Shown one piece after another: positions 17,593 through 27,500 of a DNA stretch of 64,000 nucleotides (positions within the stretch are counted from its first letter, which is position 1; each line of letters begins with the position of its first letter). Source of the stretch: Streptomyces lincolnensis (GTDB lineage Bacteria > Actinomycetota > Actinomycetes > Streptomycetales > Streptomycetaceae). The position numbers were made by a program, and so were the translations under genes. Where the stretch lies: contig NZ_CP016438.1 of NCBI RefSeq assembly GCF_001685355.1, forward strand, positions 10,044,001 to 10,108,000, given 5' to 3'. The notes below the pieces were generated by a model, which did no database searches, was not told where the DNA came from, and saw nothing but the letters and a program-made list of their open reading frames with translations.

Positions 17593-20500
17593 TCACGGCC
17601 TGGTCAGGGAGGAAAGGTGGGCCCGGACCGCGTCGAGCGTGGTCCCGGCATGGTCGGTGATCATCGTGAAGTGGTCGCCGGGCACGTCCACCTCGACGGG
17701 CGCGGGCCGGGCGGGCCAGTGCGCCTGCCAGCCGGACTCGGGGAAGCCGGGGTACGGCAGCGGCTCGCTCGCCCGGACCTGGAGGGCCGGGATGCCGAGG
17801 TCGGCCGGGTGCCAGCCCGCGAAGACCCGGGCGATGCCGCCCATCGCGGTCAGGACGGTGTCGTCCAGGAGTGCGGCGGCGCCTTCGGCGGGGGACTCGG
17901 CCATCGAGCGCCCGATGTACTCCCCGATGTGCGGCAGTACGGGGCTGCCGGGCGCGTAGCTGTCCAGCAGGACCAGGCCCGCCGGGCGCAGGCCCCGGCC
18001 CACCAGCTCCGTGGCCACCGCGTTCGCCAGCCAGCCTCCGGCGGAGTGCCCGAGGAGCGCGAAAGGAGCGCCGGCCGTGCACCGTTCGACGTCGTCGGCG
18101 TGCAGCCGGACCAGTGCGTCGAGGTCCGCGGGCAGGGGTTCAGCCGCGGTGAAGCCGGGCGCGGGCAGTACCCAGACATCCCTCTCACCGCGCGCTCCGG
18201 CGGCGAGCCGGGCGTACTGGTGGGCGCCGGACCTGCCCGCGAACGACGGGAAGCACACCAGGGCGGGTCCGCCGCCCCGCGTGAGCCGTACCGGCGCGGG
18301 CCGTCGTACCGTCCCGGCCTCGACGGCCGCCGTGTCGAACGTCTCCCGGAACCTGGCGGTCTCCTCCAGGAACGTGGTGAACTCGGCGAAGCGACCGTCC
18401 TTCGCGGCCCGTGCGGCCAGTGCGGCGAGGACGCCCGCACCGGTGGGCTCTGCGCCGGGCATGTCGGCGGGGGAGCCCCCGGGCTCATCCCCCGGAGGGG
18501 GCAGGAGCGACGCGGCGACCAGCAGCGTGTGGAGGTGGGCGGCGAATCCGTCGAGCGTGGGGTGCTCGAAGAGGGCCGTGGAGGACAGCCGCGCTCCGGT
18601 GGCCGTCTGGAGGTGGACGCGGATCTCCGCGGCCATGACCGACTCGATGCCCAGCTCCGGGAGGCTGAACGCCGCTTCCACCTCGGTGGTGTCCGTGTGC
18701 CCGAGCGCCGTGGCGACATGCCGGGAGACCAGGGCGCGCAGGGCGCCCTCGCGGGCATCGGCCGTGAGGGGGGCCAGACGTTCGTGCAGTCGCGCCGCGT
18801 CGTCGGCCGCCCGGTCCTCGCCCGCGCCGCCCTCCGCGCCGCCGCTCCTCGCGGCCGCCGGGAGCGTGCCGTCCGGCCAGAAACGGCGGCTCTGGAACGC
18901 ATAGGTGGGCAGATCGACATGCACCCCGGCCGGGGCGTCCAGGACGGTGGACCAGTCGACCCGCACCCCGCGCACATGCAGCCGGGCCAGCGCCTCCAGC
19001 GCGCGGTGCCGCTCCGGGCGGTCACGCCGCAGCAGCGGCACCGCCTCGACGGCCGGGCCCGGGCGGTCGGCCGCCATCTCCTCGACAAGCGCCGTCAGCG
19101 CACCGCCCGCGCCGGACTCGACCACGGTCGCGACCCCGGTGTCCAGCAAGACGTCCACGACGTCGCGGGCGCCCGTCTCGTCACACAGCCTGCGCACCCA
19201 GTACGCGGGCGTGCCGGTGTCCTCGGCCGTTGCGCTCGGCAGCAGGGCGATGCGCGGCGGCCGGAAGGCCAGTGTGCTCGCCAGCCGGCCGAACTCCTCC
19301 ACAGCGCTCTCAGGCAGGACCGGGCGGGACTCCCGCTTCGACCGCCGGCGCTCGCCCGCGTCGGACGCCGCCCGCACCAGCCGCCCGCGCGCGGCCACCA
19401 GTCGGCAGGCGTCCGCGGCCGACAGCACGCCCGCCGCGTACGCGGCCGTCAGCTCGCCGACCGCGTGGCCTGCCAGCACGTCCGGGACCACATCCCAGGA
19501 CCGGAGCAGCCAGAAGCACCCGGCGCCGACGGCGAACAGGGCCGCCTGGGCATACCCGGTCTCCTCCAGCAGGGCCGCCTCACGGGTGCCGGACTCGGCG
19601 AACAGCACCTCGCGCAGCCCGGGCCGGGCCGCGTCGCCCTCGGGGTTCAGCTCGCGGTCCAGCATCCCGCACAGTTCGTCCACCGCCCCCGCGAAGACCG
19701 GATACCGGTCGTACAACACCCGCCCCATGCCCGGGAACTGGCTGCCCTCGCCGGGGAACAGGAATCCGAGGCGGCCGGTGACGGGCGTACCGCGTACGAG
19801 ACCGGGGGCCGGCGCGCCCGAGGCCAGGGCGGCGAGACCCGCCTCGAAGGCCACCGGATCGGAGCCGACGACCACCGCACGGTGCGGAAGTGCGGCACGG
19901 GTGAGGGCCAGCGCTCCGGCCACGGCCGCCAGGTCCGTCCCGGGCCGTGCGGACAGGTGCGCGTCCAGGCGCTCCGCCTGCGCCCGCAGCGCCGCCGCGC
20001 TGTGCGCCGACAGCAGCCACGGCCAGGGGCCCGGCGCGGACGCCTCGGACTGCGGGGCCTCGTCCTCCTGGGGCGGCTGCTCCAGGATCACGTGTGCGTT
20101 CGTCCCGCTGATGCCGAACGCCGACACACCGGCGCGCCGCGGCCGTCCGGTCTCCGGCCACAGGACCGCCTCGGACAGCGGCTCCATGGCTCCCGCGGAC
20201 CAGTCCACGTGCGGGGTCGGCTCGCTCAGGTGCAGCATGCGCGGCAGCACGCCGTGCTCCATCGCCTTCACCATCTTGATCACACCGGCCACTCCGGCGG
20301 CGGCGGCCGTGTGCCCGATGTTGGACTTCACCGAGCCCACGCGCAGCGGCCGTTCGGCCGGCCGGTCCTGCCCGTACGTCTCCAGCAGCGCCTGCGCCTC
20401 GATCGGGTCACCGAGCGTCGTCCCGGTGCCGTGCGCCTCCACGGCGTCGACGTCGGCGGGGACGAGACGGGCGTTGGCGAGGGCCTGGCGGATGACGCGC

Positions 20501-23500
20501 TGCTGGGAGGGGCCGTTGGGCGCGGCCAGCCCGTTGCTGGCGCCGTCCTGGTTGGTGGCGCTGCCACGCAGGACGGCCAGCACGCGATGCCCCTTGCGCC
20601 GGGCCTCCGACAGCCGCTCCAGCAGCAGCAGACCGACGCCCTCCCCCCAGCTCGTCCCGTCGGCGTCGGCCGAGAACGGCTTGCACCGGCCGTTCGGGGA
20701 CAGCCCGCGCGTCCGGCTGAACCCGATGAACGCCTCCGGCGTCGACAGCACGGTGGCCCCGCCGGCCAGCGCCAGCTCGCACTCGCCCGAGCGCAGCGAC
20801 TGCGCTGCCAGGTGCAGCGCCACCAGCGACGACGAGCACGCGGTGTCCACGGTCACCGCCGGGCCTTCCAGGCCGAAGGTGTACGAGAGCCTGCCGGACA
20901 GCACGCTCGCCGCGCTGCCCGTCATCATGAAGGCCTCGACGCTCTGCCGCGCGCTCGTTCCCGCCAGCAGCTGCGGGTAGTCCTGCCCGCTGATGCCCGC
21001 GAAGACGCCGGTACGGCTGCCCCGAAGGCTGGTCGGATCGATGCCGGCGCGCTCGAACAGCTCCCAGGAGGTCTCCAGGAGCAGCCGCTGGTGCGGGTCC
21101 ATGGCGAGGGCCTCGCGCGGACTGATCCCGAAGAACGCCGCGTCGAAACGGTCGACGTCGTCGATGAAGCCGGCCTCGCGGGTGTACGTGTGGCCGACGC
21201 GCTCCGGGTCGGGGTCGTAGAGGGCCTCCACGTCCCAGCCGCGGTCCTTGGGGAAGAACGAGATCGCGTCGGTGCCGTCCGCGACCAGCCGCCACAGGTC
21301 CTGCGGGCCCCGCACGCCGCCGGGGTAGCGGCAGGCCATCGAGACGATCGCGATCGGGTCGTCGTCCACGGCCGTGTCCGCCCGGGCCACCGGAGCACGG
21401 TCGCGGGTACCGGTGAGCAGGTCGAGCAGATGCCCGGCGAGGGCCTGCGGCGTCGGATGGTCGAAGACGACGGACGCCGACAGCCGGGCGCCGGTCGTGG
21501 CGCGCAGCCGGTTGCGCAGTTCCACCGCGGTCATCGAGGCGTAGCCGAGGTCGTTGAAGGTGCGGCCGGGTGCGACGGGGTCCGGGAGGCCCAGCACGGC
21601 CGTGGCCTGGTCCACCACCAGGTCCAGCACCAGCTGCCGCCGGTCGGCCTCGGGCAGTGCGGCCAGTCGGCGAGCCAGGTCCGTGCCCTCGGCGTCGCCC
21701 TCGGATTCGCGGCCGGCCGACGCGAACGCGGGGACGGCGCCCGGGCGCGCGGGAACGCTGTCCGCCGTAGGGACGTCCACCCAGTAACGCCTGCGCTGGA
21801 AGGGATAGGCCGGCAGGTCCAGGACCCGGCCGGGCGGCGTCGTGAACCCGCTCCAGTCGACGGGCAGGCCATGGCTGTGGGCCTGGGCGGCGGAGGTGAG
21901 GACACGGAGCCAGCCGCCCTCGTCGCGGCGGAGCGTGCCGATGACGAAGACGTCGCGCTCCGCCTCCTCTGCATTGGCCTCCAGGGCGAGGGTGAGGACG
22001 GGGTGGGGGCTGCACTCGATGAACGCCGTGTGGCCTTCGGCGAACGCGGTGCGGACCGCGTCGATGAGGCGGACGGGTTGGCGCAGGTTCGCGTACCAGT
22101 AGTCGGCGTCGAGCCCGGCGGTGTCGATGAGTTCGCCGGTGACCGTCGAGTAGAGGGGGATCGTGCTCGCGCGGGGCGTGACGCCCGAGAGAGCCCGGAC
22201 CAGATCGTCCTTGACGGGTTCGACGTACGGGGAGTGGGAGGCGTAGTCGGCGTCGATGCGGCGGGCGCGGATCTCCTTCTCCTCGCACAGGGCGACGAGT
22301 TCGTCGAGGTCCCGCGGCTCTCCGGCGACGACCGTGGCCGCCGGCCCGTTGAGGACGGCCACGGACATCCGCCCCTGCCAGGGCGCGATCAGCTCCTCGG
22401 CCCGCGCCTCGGACACAGCCAGGGAGACCAGGCCGCCCCGTCCGGAGCAGGCGAGCATGACCTGGCTGCGCAGCGCCACGATCCGGGCGGCGTCCTGCAG
22501 GGTGAGCGCCCCGGCGACGACGGCGGCGGCGATCTCGCCCTGGGAGTGCCCGATGACGGCGGCGGGCTCGATGCCGAGGGAGCGCCACAGGGCGGCGAGG
22601 GAGACCATCACCGAGAACAGGACGGGCTGGATGAGGTCCGAGCGGGAGATCCGCTCTCCACCGCACAGCAACTCGGTGAGGGACCAGTCGACGTACGGAG
22701 CGAGGGCGGCCTCGCAGTCGGCGATCGACCGGGCGAACACCTCGGAGGTTTCCAGGAGTTCGGTGGCCATGCCGATCCACTGCGAGCCCTGGCCCGGGAA
22801 GACGAACACCGGGCGCTCGTACACACCCTGTCCGGTGATGACCCCGGGAGCCGCGGCACCGGTGGCCAACGCCTCCAGTCCGGTGAGGAGTTCGTCCCGG
22901 TCGGTGCCGAGCACCACCGCGCGGTGGTCGAGGGCGGCGCGCTGGGTGAGGAGGGCGTGCGCCACCTCGCGTACGTCCGGAAGGTCGCCGAGACGTGTGG
23001 CCAGGCGCTCGGCCTGGGCGCGCAGCGCGGCGGTGTCGCGGGCGGAGAGGGCGAGCGGCACGACCGGCGCGACGGGCCGGGCGGGCGGGTCGGCCACCTC
23101 CGGGGTGTCGGCGGCCGCCTGCTCCAGCACGACGTGCGCGTTGGTGCCGCTGACGCCGAAGGAGGAGACGGCGGCGCGGCGGGGCCGGCCCGTGGTCGGC
23201 CAGGCGCGCTGCTCGCTGAGCAGTTCCACGGTGCCCGCCGACCAGTCCACGTGCGGGGTCGGTGCGTCGATGTGGAGTGTCCTGGGCAGGACGCCGTGCC
23301 GCATCGCCATGATCATCTTGATGACGCCGCCGACACCGGCAGCGGCCTGCGCGTGCCCGATGTTGGACTTCAACGAGCCCAGCCACAACGGCACCTCCCG
23401 GCCCTGCCCGTACGTGGCGAGCACCGCCTGCGCCTCGATCGGATCGCCGAGCGTGGTGCCGGTGCCGTGCGCCTCCACCACGTCCACGTCGGCGGGAGCG

Positions 23501-24498
23501 AGGCGGGCGTCGGCGAGGGCCTGCCGGATGACGCGCTGCTGGGAAGGCCCGCTGGGGGCGGTCAGGCCGTTGGAGGCGCCGTCCTGGTTGACGGCGCTGC
23601 CGCGTACGACGGCCAGCACCCGGTGCCCGCCTCGCCGCGCGTCCGACAGCCGTTCCAGTACGAGGACTCCGGCGCCCTCACTGAAACCCGTACCGTCCGC
23701 GGCGGCGGCGAAGGCCTTGCAGCGGCCGTCGGGCGACACACCGCGCTGGCGGGCCGTCGCGGTGAACATGCCGGGTCCCGCCATCACGGTCGCCCCGCCG
23801 GCCAGGGCCAGTTCGCTCTCGCCGCGCCGCAGCGACTGAACGGCCACGTGCAGCGCGGCCAGCGACGCCGAGCACGCCGTGTCGACGGTGAGGGACGGGC
23901 CCTCAAGGCCGAAGAAGTACGACAGCCGTCCCGACAGGACGCTGGCGGCCAGGCCACCGATCAGATAGCCCTCCAGTTCGGGGGCGCGCCGTACGAGCGC
24001 CGAGTAGTCCTGCTGCCCGGTGCCCATGAACACGCCCGTGCGGCTGCCCCGCAGCGTCGTCGGGTCGATGCCGGCGTGCTCGAACGCCTCCCACGTGGTC
24101 TCCAGGAGCAGTCGTTGCTGCGGGTCCATGGCGAGGGCCTCGCGCGGGGCGATGTCGAAGAAGCCGGCGTCGAAGTGGCCGGCCTCCTCCAGGAAGCCGC
24201 CCTCGCGGTTGTACGTCGTCCCCGGCACATCCGGGTCCGGGTCGTACAGCGACTCCAGGTCCCAGCCTCGGTCCGCCGGGAAGGAAGACGTCGCGTCCCG
24301 GCCCTCCAGGACCAACTGCCACAGCCCGTCCGCCGACTCGACGCCGCCGGGGTACCGACACGACATGCCGACGACGGCGATGGGCTCGCCCTCGGCGGAC
24401 TCCAGCTCCGTCAGCCGCACACGGGTCTGCTGGAGGTCGGCCGTCACCTTCTTGAGGAAGTAACGGAGCTTGTCCTCGGTGCTCTCGCTGCTCGCCAC
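17593..24498 (-). CDS. Bimodular PKS KS-AT(mm)-ACP-KS-AT°-ACP-TE
   Basis: This protein of ~2300 residues ends the main PKS line. A coiled-coil docking region (1-35) precedes KS1 (Cys209 in DTACSAS). AT1 has GHSQGE and YASH, predicting methylmalonyl-CoA. ACP1 reads GYASM near Ser985, with Ala replacing the Asp before the serine. KS2 is intact (DTACSSS). AT2 is degenerate: GHSxGE has become GHAVGE (near 1676) and the small subdomain with the HAFH/YASH box is missing. ACP2 reads GIESV (near 1952). The TE has GHSAGG (Ser near 2149), an Asp in LLDSY and a His in GDHFTM. Neither module has KR, DH or ER, so both should leave beta-keto groups, compatible with lactone or pyrone release. I chose the GTG at 24498, preceded by AAAGGACAGGG, over the GTG at 24525. 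Confidence 0.9.
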   Translation of the reverse strand: MASSESTEDKLRYFLKKVTADLQQTRVRLTELESAEGEPIAVVGMSCRYPGGVESADGLWQLVLEGRDATSSFPADRGWDLESLYDPDPDVPGTTYNREGGFLEEAGHFDAGFFDIAPREALAMDPQQRLLLETTWEAFEHAGIDPTTLRGSRTGVFMGTGQQDYSALVRRAPELEGYLIGGLAASVLSGRLSYFFGLEGPSLTVDTACSASLAALHVAVQSLRRGESELALAGGATVMAGPGMFTATARQRGVSPDGRCKAFAAAADGTGFSEGAGVLVLERLSDARRGGHRVLAVVRGSAVNQDGASNGLTAPSGPSQQRVIRQALADARLAPADVDVVEAHGTGTTLGDPIEAQAVLATYGQGREVPLWLGSLKSNIGHAQAAAGVGGVIKMIMAMRHGVLPRTLHIDAPTPHVDWSAGTVELLSEQRAWPTTGRPRRAAVSSFGVSGTNAHVVLEQAAADTPEVADPPARPVAPVVPLALSARDTAALRAQAERLATRLGDLPDVREVAHALLTQRAALDHRAVVLGTDRDELLTGLEALATGAAAPGVITGQGVYERPVFVFPGQGSQWIGMATELLETSEVFARSIADCEAALAPYVDWSLTELLCGGERISRSDLIQPVLFSVMVSLAALWRSLGIEPAAVIGHSQGEIAAAVVAGALTLQDAARIVALRSQVMLACSGRGGLVSLAVSEARAEELIAPWQGRMSVAVLNGPAATVVAGEPRDLDELVALCEEKEIRARRIDADYASHSPYVEPVKDDLVRALSGVTPRASTIPLYSTVTGELIDTAGLDADYWYANLRQPVRLIDAVRTAFAEGHTAFIECSPHPVLTLALEANAEEAERDVFVIGTLRRDEGGWLRVLTSAAQAHSHGLPVDWSGFTTPPGRVLDLPAYPFQRRRYWVDVPTADSVPARPGAVPAFASAGRESEGDAEGTDLARRLAALPEADRRQLVLDLVVDQATAVLGLPDPVAPGRTFNDLGYASMTAVELRNRLRATTGARLSASVVFDHPTPQALAGHLLDLLTGTRDRAPVARADTAVDDDPIAIVSMACRYPGGVRGPQDLWRLVADGTDAISFFPKDRGWDVEALYDPDPERVGHTYTREAGFIDDVDRFDAAFFGISPREALAMDPHQRLLLETSWELFERAGIDPTSLRGSRTGVFAGISGQDYPQLLAGTSARQSVEAFMMTGSAASVLSGRLSYTFGLEGPAVTVDTACSSSLVALHLAAQSLRSGECELALAGGATVLSTPEAFIGFSRTRGLSPNGRCKPFSADADGTSWGEGVGLLLLERLSEARRKGHRVLAVLRGSATNQDGASNGLAAPNGPSQQRVIRQALANARLVPADVDAVEAHGTGTTLGDPIEAQALLETYGQDRPAERPLRVGSVKSNIGHTAAAAGVAGVIKMVKAMEHGVLPRMLHLSEPTPHVDWSAGAMEPLSEAVLWPETGRPRRAGVSAFGISGTNAHVILEQPPQEDEAPQSEASAPGPWPWLLSAHSAAALRAQAERLDAHLSARPGTDLAAVAGALALTRAALPHRAVVVGSDPVAFEAGLAALASGAPAPGLVRGTPVTGRLGFLFPGEGSQFPGMGRVLYDRYPVFAGAVDELCGMLDRELNPEGDAARPGLREVLFAESGTREAALLEETGYAQAALFAVGAGCFWLLRSWDVVPDVLAGHAVGELTAAYAAGVLSAADACRLVAARGRLVRAASDAGERRRSKRESRPVLPESAVEEFGRLASTLAFRPPRIALLPSATAEDTGTPAYWVRRLCDETGARDVVDVLLDTGVATVVESGAGGALTALVEEMAADRPGPAVEAVPLLRRDRPERHRALEALARLHVRGVRVDWSTVLDAPAGVHVDLPTYAFQSRRFWPDGTLPAAARSGGAEGGAGEDRAADDAARLHERLAPLTADAREGALRALVSRHVATALGHTDTTEVEAAFSLPELGIESVMAAEIRVHLQTATGARLSSTALFEHPTLDGFAAHLHTLLVAASLLPPPGDEPGGSPADMPGAEPTGAGVLAALAARAAKDGRFAEFTTFLEETARFRETFDTAAVEAGTVRRPAPVRLTRGGGPALVCFPSFAGRSGAHQYARLAAGARGERDVWVLPAPGFTAAEPLPADLDALVRLHADDVERCTAGAPFALLGHSAGGWLANAVATELVGRGLRPAGLVLLDSYAPGSPVLPHIGEYIGRSMAESPAEGAAALLDDTVLTAMGGIARVFAGWHPADLGIPALQVRASEPLPYPGFPESGWQAHWPARPAPVEVDVPGDHFTMITDHAGTTLDAVRAHLSSLTRP

Positions 24499-24528
24499 GG
24501 TTGCCCTGTCCTTTCTGATCCGCACGGG

Positions 24529-27500
24529 TCAGGAGATCCCGAGTTCGTTGGTGATGAAGTCGAAGACCTCGTCGTCGTCGGCCGAGTCGAGAGACGCCCC
24601 CGTCTCCGGCGCTGTTTCGGGGCCCGCCGCCGGCGGCAGGACCCAGTCGGCGACGACCGCGCGCAGCCGCGCGGCGATCCGGGCGCGGTCGGGGTGATCG
24701 GCCGCGACGCCGGCCAGTGCACGCTCCAGCCGGTCGAGTTCGACCAGCACCGGCTCGGCCGAGGGGACGTCGTCCCGCGGCAGCGCGTGGTCCACGTACC
24801 GGGCGAGAGCCTGTGCCGTCGGATGGTCGAAGACGAGCGTCGCGGGCAGCCGGAGCCCGGTGACGGAGCCCAGCCGGTTGCGCAGTTCCACGGCGGTGAG
24901 CGAGTCGAAGCCCAGGTCGCTGAAGGCGCGTCCCGGTGCGACGGCGGAACTGTCGGTGTGGCCGAGCACCTCGGCGACCGTGCGGCGCACCACGTCGAGC
25001 AGAACCCGCTTGCGCTCCTCGGCGTCGACGCCGAGGAGCCGCCGCCGCAGGTCGCCGGAGGCATCTTCGGCCTGTGCCGTCGCTGTGGGGGCCGACGGGC
25101 GCACCAGCCCCCGCAGCAGTGCGGGAACGGAGTCGCCCGCGTCGCGCAGCGCGGCCATGTCGAGACGGACCGGAAACAGAGTGCGCGTGCGTGTCCTGCC
25201 GGCCAAGGCCGCGTCGAACAGGACCAGCGCGTCCTCGGTGGACAGCGCGAGGACACCGGAGCGCCGCATGCGCCGCACAGCCACGTCGTCGAGCCGCGCC
25301 GCCATACCCGCGTCCCACGCACCCCAGGCCAGGGAGACGGCCGGCAGTCCCAGGGACGCGCGGTGCTGCGCGAGTGCGTCGAGGAAGGAGTTGGCGGCCG
25401 CGTAGGAACTCTGGCCCGGCGCGCCGAGCGTGGCCGTGGCGGAGGAGAACAGGACGAACGCGGCCGGACCCATGGGCCGGGTCAGCTCGTGAAGATGCCA
25501 GGCCGCGTCGAGCTTCGGACGCAGGACGGTGTCCACGATGCCGGGGGTCGCCGCGTCGAGCACGCCGTCGTCGACGACACCCGCCGCGTGGATCACCGCA
25601 GTCAGGGGGTGCTCGGCGGGAATCCGGTCCAGTACGGCCGACAGCGCCTCGCGGTCGGCCGCGTCGCACGCCTCCACGATCACGTCGGCGCCCAGTGCGC
25701 CCAGCGCCTCGACCAACTCCGGGGCCCCGGCGGACCGCAGTCCGCCGCGGCTGAGCAGGACCAGCCTGCGCACACCGTGTTCCGTCACGAGACGGCGGGC
25801 GACGAGGCTGCCGAGGGCGCCCGTGCCGCCCGTGACCAGGACCGTGCCCTCGGGTCCGAGCCCCGCGACCGGTGCCGGACCGTCGCAGGCCGGCGCCGAT
25901 GTGCGCGCGAGCCGGGGCGTCAGCAGCGTGCCGTCCCGCAGCGCGAGCTGCGGTTCGCCGAAGCCGAGCGCGGCCCGCCACAGGTCTGCGTCCGGTGCCG
26001 TGGCCTGGTCCACGTCCAGGAGCACGAACCGGTCGGGATGTTCGGCCTGAGCGGCCCGCACGAGCCCCCACACCAGTGCCTGCCGCAGACCCCGTACGGT
26101 GTCGTCGGCGGCGACGGCCACCGCGTCCCGGGTCACCACCAACAGCCGTGCCCCGGCGAGCCGTTCGTCCGCCGTCCAGGCCACGAGCACGGCCCGCACC
26201 GCGCGCTCGACGGCGCGTGCGGCCACGGGGGCGTCCACGTCGGCGGGCACCGCCGCGGCGCAGTCCCACACCACCGCGCCGGGCACCGGCCGGCCCGCCG
26301 CCACGGCCGCGCCCAGCGCCGCCAGGTCGGCGAACGTCTCCTCGGCCAGGCCGTCCGGCGGCGTGCCGTCGCCCACGGCGATGACATCCCCGATCGCCCC
26401 GGCGCCCGGCCCGGCCGGCGGCCGCCACGCGAGTTCGAAGAGGCTGTCGGGGTGCCGGTACGGGGAGGCGGCCCGCAGCTGCCCGGCGGAGACCGGCCGG
26501 ATCCGCAGCGCCTGGACCGAGACCACCGGCGCGCCGTCCGCGTCCGTCACCAGCACCGCCAGCGCGTCGTTGCCGACCGGCGACAGACGTACCCGCAACG
26601 CCGTGGCGTGGGCGCGGTGCAGGCGTACGCCCTGCCAGGCGAACGGCAGCCGCACCTGTTCGCCGGTGCTGCCGACCAGAGCCGTGTGCAGGGCGGCGTC
26701 CAGCAGCGCGGGGTGCACGCCGTAGTGGGCCGCCTGCGCCCGGAAGGGTTCCGGCAGCTCCACCTCGCCGAAGAGGTCCCGGCCCGAGCGCCACATCGTG
26801 CGCAACCCCTGGAAGGACGTCCCGTACGTGAAGCCGTCCACAGCGACCGTGTCGTAGAAGCCGGTGAGGTCGACCGGTTCGGCACCGGCGGGCGGCCAGG
26901 CACCCGTCAGGGCGTCGGCGGCGGGCGCTTCGGCGTCCGAGAGCACACCGTCGGCATGGCGCGTCCAGGGCATCGCGGCGGCCTCCCCCTCCGAGAGCGC
27001 CGAGAGCGCCGAGAGCGCCGCGGACGCCGGCCGGGAGGCCACGGTGAACCGTCGGCGTCCGCCGTCGTCCGGTCCGACGGTGAGCCGGAGGTGGACGGCG
27101 TCATCCGCTCCGAGGATCAGCGGGCTCTCCTGGACCAGCTCCTCCACTGTGCCGCAGCCCGTCAACCGGCCCGCGTACAGGGCGAGTTCGAGGTACGCGG
27201 TGCCCGGGACCACGGTCGACCCCAGTACCACGTGGTCGCCGATCCAGCCCTGCGTACGGGAGGACAGCCGGCCGGTGAGGACCAGCTCGGCGCCGTCCGC
27301 CGCAGTGAGCACGGCGCCGAGCAGCGGGTGCCCGGCCGGGTCCAGCCCCAGATCGCCGGGCTCGACCGGCGCGTTGTCGCCGGCGGACAGCCAGTAGTGC
27401 TCGCCCTGGAAGGCGTACGTCGGCAGCTCCAGCGCCGGTCGCCGCGCGGCCCCGGCACCGGCGGCCGTCAGGTGCGCCCGCCAGTCCACGCCGACGCCCC

